Shown: positions 25,201 through 35,157 of the stretch, piece after piece
How positions within the stretch are numbered: the stretch's first letter is position 1
Layout of the letters: every line of letters begins with the position of its first letter
Assembly: GCF_009389715.1 (NCBI RefSeq)
Contig: NC_052405.1
Coordinates: 15,754,194-15,818,193, forward strand
DNA from: Phoenix dactylifera
Taxonomy: Eukaryota; Streptophyta; Magnoliopsida; Arecales; Arecaceae
DNA length: 64,000 nt
Direction: 5' to 3'
Made by a program: the position numbers and the translations under genes
Notes under the pieces: model-generated
What the model saw: the letters and a program-made list of their open reading frames with translations, nothing else
Told to the model about the DNA's origin: nothing
Database searches by the model: none

Positions 25201-28081
25201 GTACTAGTACAGCTGTTTCAGAATTCCAACACCTACAACGATACCAATTTCACACCAACAAGGTACAACATTGGTTTTTGAAACCATGGCAAAGACGAAG
25301 AACTAGTTATAGCAATGAGGTGGTCATATGAACATTGAAGAAGAATGACTATATCAATTTATCATTTTCAACTTTTTCTAGGTTTTATCTAAAGAAACTA
25401 CTTTCAAGCTATAACCACCACCACCCCCCAAATTTTGCAATTATCTCCAATAATTGTGCTCCACTATATGATTGATTGGCAGTCTGAATATTTTCTTGTA
25501 GTTAGAAATGATAGAACCTTTTTTTCTTCTCCTTGCCACCTTTTAAACGACCAAATATGATACCTCTTCATCAATTAGCAACAATAAAGAGACAACCAAA
25601 CTGGTATCAGTTATAAAGACTGCCAATAAAATAATTTTTTAAAATTATTTCTGATATGCAGGATAAGACATGTATATTTCAACATTTACCCATTGTAATC
25701 TGTATCAAGGCTTATCAGCATCGCAATCCAAGCATAGCTTAAAAATAAGAAAATGTCACAACTAAAGTAATCTTCATACCGCACTTCGTTGTTGATTCAA
25801 GCCACCATTGCAACGCACTCGTAGGTAGCCATTACTCACATTTGGAGGAGCTAGAGCATTTACACCATCAAAGAAACTTGAGATTCATCATCAAAAGATC
25901 AAAAGACTTCAGGACAGAACTACATATAATCACATATCTAGTTACAAGCATTATTTAGGAAGATGGCACAAAATTACATACGAGGCCAATATGATCGTGG
26001 AGCAGATGACGGTCTCCAACCACCAGAATCAGCAGTTCTCCAGAGCTTATTTACATCAACATACTTCAAGGATGTCAATGAAAGATAGACATTAGAACAT
26101 GAACAATGATACAGCTTAAAAATTTCAAGAGAACTGTACAAGTATGTTGCCATAGCAAGGACATTATGTATAATAATTACAAGTTATAGTAATGATAGTA
26201 TACATAAAACAGAGATCAGTAAAGCATCAGGCCAAGGTAATACTATCTTAACTTATAATATACATCAAAGATACCAAAACATATAGATCCATTTAAAGCT
26301 TCTAGGTTCAAAAATAATTTAATCTGTAAAGCATGAAGCCCAAACAGCAATTTAATATATACAAGATGACAGTTTAATATTGAATAAGTTTGTTGCATAA
26401 ATAATTACCAATTTGCAATCAAACAACAAAATAGAAGATATTACAAGCCATGTCTCATAGTTGAGATCACTACTTGGTCCAATTAAAAGCTTGCAGGTGT
26501 ATCAATTTCTGATATATTTTAGATATACTAAGCTTATTCTGGATCCCACCACAGAATAGCTAAGCAAAGTAGCAAGAAATTCCCTGGACTAAGGTACAAG
26601 GAAATAATGTGAGGGGTAATCACTAGATTCTCGGAGATGCTAAAAATATTCATATCAAACACATCCAAATTCATTTACTACTTATGGATAATTAGTATCA
26701 AATTATCAATGGCGTAGACAGTCAATTAAATAACCCCCTTTCCAATGGAAGAAAAAAAAAGAAAAGAATGATTTTTTATCATTTCACTCAGATCCAATCA
26801 AAATCAAGGGTTTAAAAAGTGGCAGCAGTATGCAGGTGGTTGAGGTATTGCATAGTGCATATGAGATACGTGCTTGTGTGGATGATATTCTGAAAATATT
26901 TAGAGATAAAAAGATTCCATAAAGGTGGATGACTCGATAGAGTTGAATAAAAATAAGTCAAAAATCAGGAATAAAAGGGTAAAATCTCATAAATAAGAAA
27001 AAATATATGTATACACTTCCACTTTTATTTAAATGCCTATTTTGGCACAACATGATATGTTGGCATAAGAAGATAATAGTATTTGCCCATGAACCATGCT
27101 CAAATTTCAGATATTGTACCGGACAAAATTATGAATTATCAAATGATGAATGAAAGAAGCAAGAAGGATGTGTGACATATAAATAAGTCTAAAGTACGTG
27201 GCTAATAAACAAATTTAGTATTTAAGCTACTAATCTCCACAAAAGACACTTGAAAGTCATGCTTCTTCCAAAAGTGATCAATCCTGCATTGTCATCAGAG
27301 TCCATATGTCTATACGCCGCATTCGTTATCCACTTTGTCCTATGCATGAATTTGACAGCTCAGTGTGCAGCCTATCCCCAAGTAGGTGTAGTCACCAAGC
27401 TGCATGTGCATATGCGAAGGCATATGTGGCTGCATGAACCATATTTTAAAAGACTCGATCAAATGAAGCTTTTCCCCACTTTCCACAAACTTATGAACTC
27501 CATCGGTTGCTTTGCCAGTTATGGTACATGATCTGCAAGGCCTGGTTTATGAAATACACGTTAGTGAACGGGGTCATTTTAAAGGTGAGAATTGCCCAAC
27601 TCCCATGACATATCTACCTTTGGTACAGAATTGAGCCTCGTCCACCAGAATCACAATACCAGTACACTTGCTCCCTGGATTTCCAATTTCTTGGTACCAA
27701 ATGGGATCTCAATGGAAGTAAATAATCATTCCTTAGTGATCATTCCTTTTTCTTATCCAAGCGAAAACAAATGGTACAATTACATATATGTGGAAGCATG
27801 CAAATGTTCCATTGTCTTACCAGCAAGCAAGAAACAGATAAAGTAATGAAATCAAAACCCTAGACTCCATCACAATCCTAGTCCAATCTTTTCACCAATC
27901 ACATCCACAATGTCCAATTCAAAAACCACAACATTTAAAAACTTGGAACAATCAGGAATCGAAGAAATCTAACCTCCACCTGATTCGAAGGACGGGTCAC
28001 CCCTATCATCGAGAACAGAGACAGACAACAGATTACTAGAGCGAGCACGGCGATCGACAGCCGTCCCGCGAACCCCTTCAT
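13203..28081 (-). CDS. GDP-fucose protein O-fucosyltransferase family protein (plant DUF246 type)
   Basis: Eight coding exons: 28081-27980, 26063-25982, 25850-25780, 20441-20353, 18970-18847, 18755-18472, 15978-15849 and 13751-13203. All splices are GT-AG and in frame, giving 476 aa. Exon 1 encodes a short basic N-terminus and one hydrophobic span (about residues 8-28), a type II signal anchor as expected for a Golgi lumenal enzyme. Family blocks follow: GYLRVRCNGGLNQQRSAICN (donor-binding region), VAARIMNATLVLPELDANSF, FHxxLRFE-like IHLRFEMDMLAFAGC, LTPEQVGLILQSMGFDNNTR and IYLAAGELFGG. The family is thought to transfer fucose or related sugars to proteins or cell-wall glycans; substrate and subfamily member are not determinable here. 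Length is normal, with no stops. The gene spans 15 kb because of long introns filled with dispersed repeats. A possible non-coding first exon ends near 28259. Confidence 0.9.
13752..15848 (-). other. Intron 7 of the O-fucosyltransferase gene
   Basis: AT-rich intron between the acceptor at 13752 and the donor at 15848. It contains a GGTAC-rich dispersed repeat at 15194-15443. I see no coding sequence of its own. Confidence 0.7.
15194..15443 (+). repeat. GGTAC-rich dispersed repeat, copy 1
   Basis: A 250-bp stretch dense in GGTACC/CCGGTAC motifs. It starts CAAGGTCCGCTGT and ends near GGTACAGCAGACCATGC. Start and end motifs and internal motifs are shared with copies at 48323-48513 (same orientation) and 62164-62357 (opposite orientation). 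No protein-coding potential is seen; its origin (MITE, SINE or other) is unclear. Confidence 0.6.
15979..18471 (-). other. Intron 6 of the O-fucosyltransferase gene
   Basis: 2.5-kb intron with no ORF of note. It includes the imperfect tandem duplication at 17060-17475 and purine-rich GAAGAAG/GGAGAG-type sequence around 17.6-17.8 kb. Confidence 0.7.
17060..17475. repeat. Diverged tandem duplication, about 210 bp per copy
   Basis: Blocks recur in the same order about 210 bp apart: CACAAGGATG(T/C)GATCATAG, then CCATTTCCAAATATGCCCCA, then CCTTCCCTAA, then an AATC(C/T)TACTTTG block followed by AACAATCT. First copy about 17069-17264, second about 17292-17472. Probably part of an old, unidentified repeat. 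Confidence 0.6.
18971..20352 (-). other. Intron 4 of the O-fucosyltransferase gene
   Basis: 1.4-kb AT-rich intron. I see no repeat or coding sequence I can name. Confidence 0.7.
22804..23555. mobile_element. Possible non-autonomous hAT-like element
   Basis: Starts TAGGGGTGTAAGTGG and ends CCTATGCATAGCCCTA, whose reverse complement (TAGGGCTATG) shares the TAGGG terminus. Flanking 8-mers GATCTACG and GATCGGGG agree at 6 of 8 positions, compatible with an old 8-bp hAT duplication. No transposase inside. The short imperfect inverted repeat keeps this tentative. Confidence 0.35.
25008..25290. repeat. GGTAC-type dispersed repeat, divergent copy
   Basis: Begins GACCAAGATTTTAAATACTA and ends TTTTTGAAACCATGG, with many GGTAC/AGTAC motifs between. 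It resembles the GGTAC-rich copies elsewhere in the window but is more diverged. A CCATGG-rich stretch at 22.07-22.2 kb ends with a similar AAACCATGGTTTTT. Confidence 0.4.
26064..27979 (-). other. Intron 1 of the O-fucosyltransferase gene
   Basis: 1.9-kb intron with two open frames of 84-93 codons on the opposite strand (27250-27846). They match no family I know, and I treat them as chance. Confidence 0.65.
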
Positions 28082-28141
28082 CCCCCCGCCGAGGTGCTTC
28101 AGCTGCCTCGACCCCCCTCTCCGCCCCCAAAACTCTCCACC

Positions 28142-28258
28142 CCTAAATAAAAAAAAAATTCAAAAAATGGAACAAAGTCAGTTTGAAGTGCTTGAATTCA
28201 CAAAAAAAAGGGAGCGGAGAACGATTGTTGAAGGAAATGGAGATCAAGAGTACCTCCT
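28142..28258 (-). other. Possible 5'UTR intron of the O-fucosyltransferase gene
   Basis: On the minus strand GATGAGGAG|GTACTC near 28259 is a good donor and a T-rich ATTTAG|GGGTGG near 28141 a good acceptor, 60 bases before the start codon. This suggests a non-coding first exon around 28260-28380. No ATG occurs in that exon. Confidence 0.4.
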
Positions 28259-28810
28259 CATCGCAATCAGAGATGGGTTCTTCGAAGATTCGGGGATCGA
28301 GGATTAGGGATTCGAGGTCTCTCACTCTTGGCAGCTTAGATGTGGACTTGGACTCTCTTCCTCTCCTTAAGTTTTGAGAGGCACAGAAGGATGGGAGGTG
28401 GCGGTCCAGGATAACACGTTTGTACGCCGCGGGAATACGTGACGTCGGTAGCGCTGCGGGAACACCTCCATGGGGTAATTTTTAAGAAAAGGATATGGAG
28501 CTAAGATACCACCGCAGTGGCTCAGATTCGAAATGTGCGAGCGTCGATTAAATGCAGGATCGAATACCCTCCATCTGATTTGCCTGCTTGAGTCGCTATC
28601 TGGTTTTTCAGTATTTAGACGGTACTGGCATGACGTACTCATACGTGGAAGGGGCTGCCATGTTGATGGGACTCTCCTGTGGATGAAGAGGGTATGAGTA
28701 AAATTTGTCTGCCCGTATCGAATATTTTCCAGTTAGGAGGGAGCCAAGTGGGGGTTGCTATGCGGGTGAGGTTTTTCTCACCCCCTCTTCTCATTTTTTT
28801 AACAAAAAAA

Positions 28811-28830
28811 GGGGGGGGGGGGGGGGGGGG
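28811..28830. repeat. G20 mononucleotide run
   Basis: Seven A followed by twenty G. Likely length-variable and error-prone. It lies about 450 bp upstream of the inferred first exon of the minus-strand gene. Confidence 0.8.
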
Positions 28831-29977
28831 AGAATATATATACCTTAACATTTGGTTGTTTGAAAATTTTACTCAGGTGGGAGGTTTGCATCTAGTTTGA
28901 TTATTGACTGGTATCTTGTAGTTTTTTAATCTATAAAAAAAAATGTGTGGACATTTTGGAGACAACAATAATGATATGGGAGGTGAAGTACTTTATGTAT
29001 AATTTTGTAAATATTAGATCTTGTTCTTTCTTATTAAATTCAGTCTTTTTTTGTTTATAATCAAAGATTTGTAGAGAAGAGTTGTAGATACATGTCAACA
29101 GTAAGTCACTGTCATAATTTGAAAAGGTTGCTATTAACTATAATGTTCTTCGCCTAAAACTATTATGCATATTATTTATAAGAAAACTCAAGGAGCACAA
29201 TAGTTTCTCTGCCAAGGAAGGAGGAACAATGCAGTCATTTTATAATAAATGAAAGAAATACCTTTACAATAATATAAAATTAATCATTTTCCTTCTAGGG
29301 CTAATTAATGTTATCATCTTTCTAGTTTGGTTGAAGATAACTTTCATAATTTGATGAAGTAAGATCACAATCTTTTAGTGTTGAAGAGGAATTCTTGTCC
29401 GATTTGTTGGCATTATTGAGGTCCATATATCTTTGATTTATTTAGAAATCTCATATTTTATGTTACCCCTCTTCAAACTCACTTAAGTTGAACCAATCTA
29501 AAAAGAGACTCTTGATAAGTATGTTGGACGCAATAAGTTGCTGGAATAAATCAAGTTGCATGATCAAAATAAACTAGCTTGCAAAAATAAAATAGTAGCT
29601 TGTCTAGATATGTTTGGTAAGCACGGTAGGGTTAGTTATAAGATTGGATGCATTGATATTGTCACATCATGTTAAAGATGGTTTATAAAAGAAGAATTCC
29701 TAGATGATTGAAAAGAGTAGGTCTGAAATAAATTAACTAATATGGGAGTCAAGGATCAATATTTTGTTTCAATACTTAAGTCAGTGATGGATTGTTTTTA
29801 GAACCCTAAGAAATAAGTTTTTGACTACCAACCAGTTAGAAGTTTAGTTGGCCAGCACCCCTCTCATATGGTTGCACAAGAACTAGCCCAAATCTATAAT
29901 GGAGAAACTTACCCTTTTTTGTTTTTGTAAAAAAAAGTTTCGACCATGAAATAAATGTAATAAGGGATATTTGACTA

Positions 29978-30690
29978 AGGTATTGTTTGGCATCACTTCT
30001 ATTTTTTCTATTTTTAGCAATAGAAAAATAGATATTTTGTGTCTTTTATTTTAATTTATAAAAATATAAATATGTATGGTGATGGATATGGTGGTTATTG
30101 CATCAGAGGCAATAAAGATGAAGATGGTGTTAGTGGCAAGTTTGTTAGTGATATAGTAGAGGTAGTGATGATGATGACAGTAATATGGTAGAGGCAAGAT
30201 AGTGGTGGTGGCACTGGTGATGACAATGGCGTGTGACAAGTGTATCAATAATGTCGTGGAGGCGGTAGCTACGATAATGATAGTGTGATGGAGTTAATAA
30301 TGATAGTGATGGAGTTAATAATGATAGTGATAGTAACAACAACAGTAGTGATAGTAGCTGTGCTAGCAATGTAGCAAAAGTGGCGACAATAATTTAATAA
30401 TGGTATAATGTGGCAGCGAGGATGGTAGTGACAGCGATAATGGTGGTGGTGACAACTATGATGGTTAGGATAGTGACAGTGGTGTTGGGTTTGGGTTGGT
30501 ATTGATAGTGGTAGTATGAATATAATATTTTTTTATTTTTGAAGATACTGAAAGAAGGATTTTCATTTTTCAAAAAATAATGAAAGTGATTTTTAAAAAA
30601 TATAAAATAAAATAATAGCACCAAACATTTTTTTTTTGTTTTGATTTCAAAAATAGAAAATAAGAAATAAAGCGATACTAAATAGGCCCT
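29978..30690. mobile_element. MITE-like element with a degenerate GATGGTG-rich core
   Basis: The ends are imperfect inverted repeats: left AGGTATTGTTTGGCATCACT, right in reverse complement AGGGCCTATTTAGTATCGCT. Both are flanked internally by AATAGAAAA-type sequence. The core (about 30075-30520) is a strongly strand-biased array of GATGGTGATAGTG-like triplets with few C. No clear target duplication seen. Confidence 0.45.
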
Positions 30691-31664
30691 AAATTGTTAG
30701 ATAAATAGGCCTTAATTGGTAATGAATTTGTGATCATACATTTATATAAACAATACAACATGTGTTTAACTTCATGATGGGCCATGGTAGGTGCATGACA
30801 TGGCAAATATTAGGTAGCAAATGCACTTTTTCTACTTGAATTAGTATTCATATCTTAGAATGACTCGCGGGACAATTTGGATAGTTTGGCTCTAAAACTC
30901 ATAGTAGACCATTTGAGATAACATCATTCCACCCAAATCTAAATATCATGGACTTAAATGTAGCATATTCTTTCAATCAAAGTAATAGGAGCAAGATTTG
31001 AATGGCTTAGGAAGATGAAATAGACATCCCATTCAAAATAACATGAAAATTTGCCAAGCTTTATAGAAATTTGCTTTTTTAGTTATAAAATTAGCTTCTC
31101 TCTCTCAAATTACTTCGCATGAATTTTCAAGAATTATATGTCGTATTGATTAAATTCAATTCTCTCAAAAATCATTAAAATCATCCATATCCCTCAAGCA
31201 GCTGACTCCTTTGCTTCTTTCCAAAATCAACCTTTTCAAAATAGACCAAATAAGTATATACATGTCAAGGTCCCAATCAGTTTTAATTTCTCATATGAAA
31301 CCATTCCCTTCTAATTGATGACAGCATTCAACCACAACGTCCATCGATCCAATCAATGAACTTCCAGAAGGAAATTTTGCCTCTCCCAACTATTTATGTT
31401 GAGAAAAAAGTTGCACATTGTAGTGGCTCTTTTGGCTAAACTTTTGCACTTGCAGACTGCAAGTGCAGTATATGATCAAATATGCTTAAATATCATCTTC
31501 TTGAAGTGCTATAGATTTTGAAATAATCAGCCAGTTTTGTTGCTTTCGGACCGTTTAAGTATCGACACAGTTCATGTGCAGTGTTAATTTAATTAGTGGA
31601 AGTGGTAGATTGCCGCATGTAAATAGTCCATACTTATCTATATTTTAAAGAAAAGGGCACGTCC

Positions 31665-31746
31665 GTCGCTTTGGCCGAGTGGTTAAGGCGTGTGCCTGCT
31701 AAGTACATGGGGTTTCCCCGCGAGAGTTCGAATCTCTCAGGCGACG
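31665..31746 (+). tRNA. tRNA-Ser (anticodon GCU)
   Basis: An 82-base cloverleaf. The acceptor stem GTCGCTT pairs with AGGCGAC plus discriminator G; the A box is TGGCCGAGTGG; the anticodon stem TGTGC/GTACA encloses CTGCTAA with anticodon GCT; the long variable arm GGGGTTTCCCC marks a class II serine tRNA; the T arm GAGAG-TTCGAAT-CTCTC is the B box. No intron. T-runs from 31752 on supply a Pol III terminator. It reads AGC/AGU codons in cytosolic translation. All stems are intact, so it is probably functional. Confidence 0.96.
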
Positions 31747-31747
31747 T

Positions 31748-32284
31748 TATTTCTCTTTTTTTTGTTTTTAATATTTTTTCTTTTTTTTTTACATCTTTCT
31801 TGAAGTGGTTTTTTTTACTCCCTTAAGGGAAAGGTTTCCATTGATGGAGAATTCTTTAATTTTTTCCCGAGTGTGGGCATGATAGATTTCAGAATGTTGT
31901 TTGTCGGTAATTTTAAATGTTGGTATTTCTCTTTATTTTGTTTTTATTTTTTTCTTTTTTTAAATCTTTCTTGAAGTGGGTTTTTTTTTTTTTTTACTCC
32001 CTTAAGGGAAAGATTTCCATTGATGGAGAATTTTTTTAATTTTTTTTTCCCCCAAGTGTGAGCATGATAGATTTCAGAATGTTGCTTGTCGGTAATTTTA
32101 AATGTCGATATTTCTCTTTATTTTGTTTTTAATTTTTTTTCTTTTTTTAAATCTTTCTTGAAGTGGGATTTTTTTTTACCCCCTCAAGGGAAAGGTTTCC
32201 ATTGATGGAGAATTTTTTATTTTTTTTTCCCGAGTGTGAGCATGATGGATTTCAGAATGTTGTTTGTCGGTATTTTTAAATGTT
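31748..32284 (+). repeat. Three tandem copies of a roughly 180-bp repeat directly after the tRNA
   Basis: Copies start at about 31748, 31924 and 32109 (periods 176 and 185). Each runs TATTTCTCTTT, a T-rich tract, CATCTTTCTTGAAGTGG or close variant, a T-run, TTTCCATTGATGGAGAAT, GATAGATTTCAGAATGTTG or close variant, then GTCGGTA. Weaker partial copies continue at about 32.29-32.4 kb and 33.0-33.2 kb. The first copy begins at the tRNA 3' end, so its T-runs double as the Pol III terminator. Confidence 0.8.
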
Positions 32285-34225
32285 GAAATTTTTAATATTT
32301 TTCTTTCATGAGGTGAAATGCAACTTTTTTCTTTTGATGGAATTTTTCTTTTTTTAATTTGATTTTCTTTTTCATTTTTTCCACTCTGAAAGTGATAGAT
32401 TCCTTTGTTATTTGACTGTATTTTTTCTGCATTGGAGACGAGGAAATCATTCAGTTTCTCTCATAAATAATAAAAAAAATATTGGCTCTCAAATTATGAG
32501 CATACCAAGATAAGAAGCAATATTATGATAAACTTTGTGAATTAAATCTTAGAAGAAAAAAAAGTTCATTGCAACCATCATTAGGAAGTTCATTTTCATT
32601 AATAGCATTACTAGAATCAAACATGCTATCTCAATGGCTCTAGAACTTCGAACTTTTGGTTCTTAAATAGAAGAACATGAATATTGTTGGATTCTTGAGA
32701 TTAGGATACTCTAATTAGGAGGAGGTGGAGGGCGAGAGCAGGAGATATGGGTGAAGCTTGAAAAATTGTAGAAAAAAATGAAGAGCCAAAGAGAAAAAAA
32801 TGAAGAGCCAAAGAGATCTTTATTTTTTAAATAGCTATGAACATTTGATTGATATGGGCCAAGCAAGACTTGATATGCTTTATATCGAAAAATCCAAATT
32901 TCATAGAGATTATCCAAAATATAAAAGAATAACCAAAATTCGAGCAAAGTTGCGTTACTTTGGCAATAGAAAAGACACCTAATTTATTACTTCTACTTTC
33001 CTAGAGCGAAACGTAACTTTTCTTTTTAATGGAGATTTTTTATTCAAAAAAAAATCCTTTCTTTTTTCCTAACCAAACAGGATAGGCTTTGTACGTTACT
33101 TGTCAGATTTTTTTAACATTAAAAATTTTACTTATTTTTCTTTTTTATCTTTCATGAATTGAAATTTTTTCTTTGATGGAGATGAGCAATGTTACTGCAG
33201 TAAAATTTATGAAATAAATCTTTGTAAAAAAGTTTCATCAAAACCACCAATAAGACATCCATTTTAGGAGAGCTTGAAGGCCTTGGTTTCTATAAGTTTA
33301 TTCATAGCATTGCTAGACTTAAACATACTATCTCAATAGTCTTCTGGCCACTATAGAACTTAAAACTTTGGGTCCCTAAACAGAGGGATATGATTATTTG
33401 GACAAGTCCCAAAGAAGTCCTTAGAAAAAATTCTAATTCTATTGGGATTATCCAAATAGGTCCTCAGGAAAAAAAAAAAGAAAAGCTCAAACAAAGTTGC
33501 ATTACCTTGGAAATAGAAAAAAGATAGTCAATCTAAATTTTTGAGAAAGACATTTAACCAATACATAAAAGCAGAGTCATGCTAAGGGTGGAACCACACC
33601 CTTGAGCATTACATATATAGAAGATATCATCAAGGGTGTAATGGAAGCAAAACATAGAGAATGACATCTTGTCTGCCAATGTAAGTCTTTGCTAAAACTA
33701 CATTTGCCTAGTTGAGTAACTTAAATTGAACTTTGAGTTCAGTTCAAGTATCCCTAAACCATCACTAGCACCAGTAACTGTAAGTTGACCTGTAGTTGTT
33801 TTGGCTGCCAGCTGGGTACAACATCTGGGCTGCCCACTAAAGCTTAAAAAAAAAAAAGCCAACACTACAAAAACACATTTTGTTACATGGAAGAAGCACC
33901 TAAGGGAGAAATTCACAAGATAACCATAATCATAATCATTTAGCCTTTTCCAAATTATTTAAAGTTAGCATAGAGATATTTATAAAATATAAATGTACCG
34001 GTTGTATCTTTCATATGAAAGAAGGATTCACTTTCTCTCACACAAATCTACCACTACTTTTGAGCTCTATACAGGGAGGGATGAATGAGCAAGTTTGGAG
34101 TATTTTGAGATCTATGCAGGACACGATCCCATAACTGATGCTGCTAAAGAAGATCAATCTTCCTTTCATGCGAATGAAATAATCCAAATCCAATAAAAAA
34201 ATGCTAAATTTGGAAACAAATAGTG
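32285..34225. other. Intergenic stretch
   Basis: T-rich and AT-rich DNA with decayed pieces of the preceding tandem repeat. I see no gene; short ORFs here resemble nothing. Confidence 0.5.
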
Positions 34226-34230
34226 ATACA

Positions 34231-35095
34231 TGATGGAAAAATTAATGCACGGGGCTCACTGGGATTTACGCCCGCGTGCGCCTGAGCACTCTCTCGCTGG
34301 CACCAACGGGTGCCAGTGTCGCGGAATTTAATTCCGCTGTCGCATTTGGATTTGGAAACGGCCGGGCGCTAAAGGAAGAATTAAATGCGTACGCGACCGA
34401 ATATCGGGCCGCGTGCGTGTTTGAAAAATAAAACGTTCGTTGGGCGTTTTAGGTATTGAGCCAGCGCCCGCTTGCGCACGTTGCAAACGTTCCACGTGAA
34501 GGACACGGACGCGTCTGCAAAATTACCATATTGCCCCTGTAAAAATCCCTATATAAACCCCTTGATTTCATCTCTTTTCTAACACGAAAAATTTGAAAAA
34601 AATAGTGAAAAAATTCTTCTTCCTCTTAGCCACTTTCGAATTTTATTTTTACATTTTCATTCAGTTTATTTAGTTCTTTTCATTCCGCTCTTTGTTGGAT
34701 CTGCAAGTCCGATCGGGTTCGCTTTGACTTCTTCCGAGACGTGCCGAAGAAGAAGTTGTAGGATCGTCGTATCTCCGAGAAGGATTGCCGGGAGACCTGT
34801 ACATGGGGACAAATACTTCTTTGGGACAGTGTATATGCGCTTCGACCTATCTTCAATCAGGCTACTTTCTTCTACTTTTATTTTTAATTCAATATTAGTA
34901 GGTTTGTAGAATTTGAAATTTTATGATATAAATTTATTAAATGCATAGATTTATTTTGTGCTAGATTAGATTTATTTTGCATTGAAATAAAATTATTTGG
35001 ATGCCGAATAATATGCATGTATATTATTCCCTTTAAGATTTTCCATTAATTGAATTAATAGATTTATTTTTTATTTATATGATATATTGCTAACA
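34231..35095 (+). repeat. 5' LTR of copia-1
   Basis: 865 bp starting TGATGGAAAAATTAATGCAC and ending GATATATTGCTAACA. A TATATAAA box lies at 34550-34557, a likely promoter for the element transcript. Confidence 0.9.
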
Positions 35096-35157
35096 ATTTC
35101 TAGATAAACCTATGGCCTTCAATCAGGTTACTGTCTCTATTCTGTAACCCTGATCCT

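Larger units (their letters stand above)
20442..25779 (-). other. Intron 3 of the O-fucosyltransferase gene (5.3 kb)
   Basis: The largest intron. It contains several repeat fragments: a GCCCGGCCCGAA-rich block near 20.86-20.96 kb, a CCATGCCA-rich block at about 22.07-22.2 kb, a possible hAT-type MITE at 22804-23555, an AGCCTGATAGG/CTAGCTCGATG block near 24.57-24.73 kb, and a GGTAC-type repeat near 25.0-25.3 kb. No gene is visible. Confidence 0.65.
28382..31664. other. Intergenic region upstream of the O-fucosyltransferase gene
   Basis: Contains the presumed promoter side of the gene, a G20 run, a MITE-like element (about 29978-30690) and otherwise AT-rich DNA. No gene is supported. Confidence 0.5.

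Noticed and set aside
27250..27846. Two plus-strand ORFs (93 and 84 codons) in intron 1 of the O-fucosyltransferase gene
   Set aside because: No recognisable domain, no codon or splice support, on the opposite strand inside an intron.
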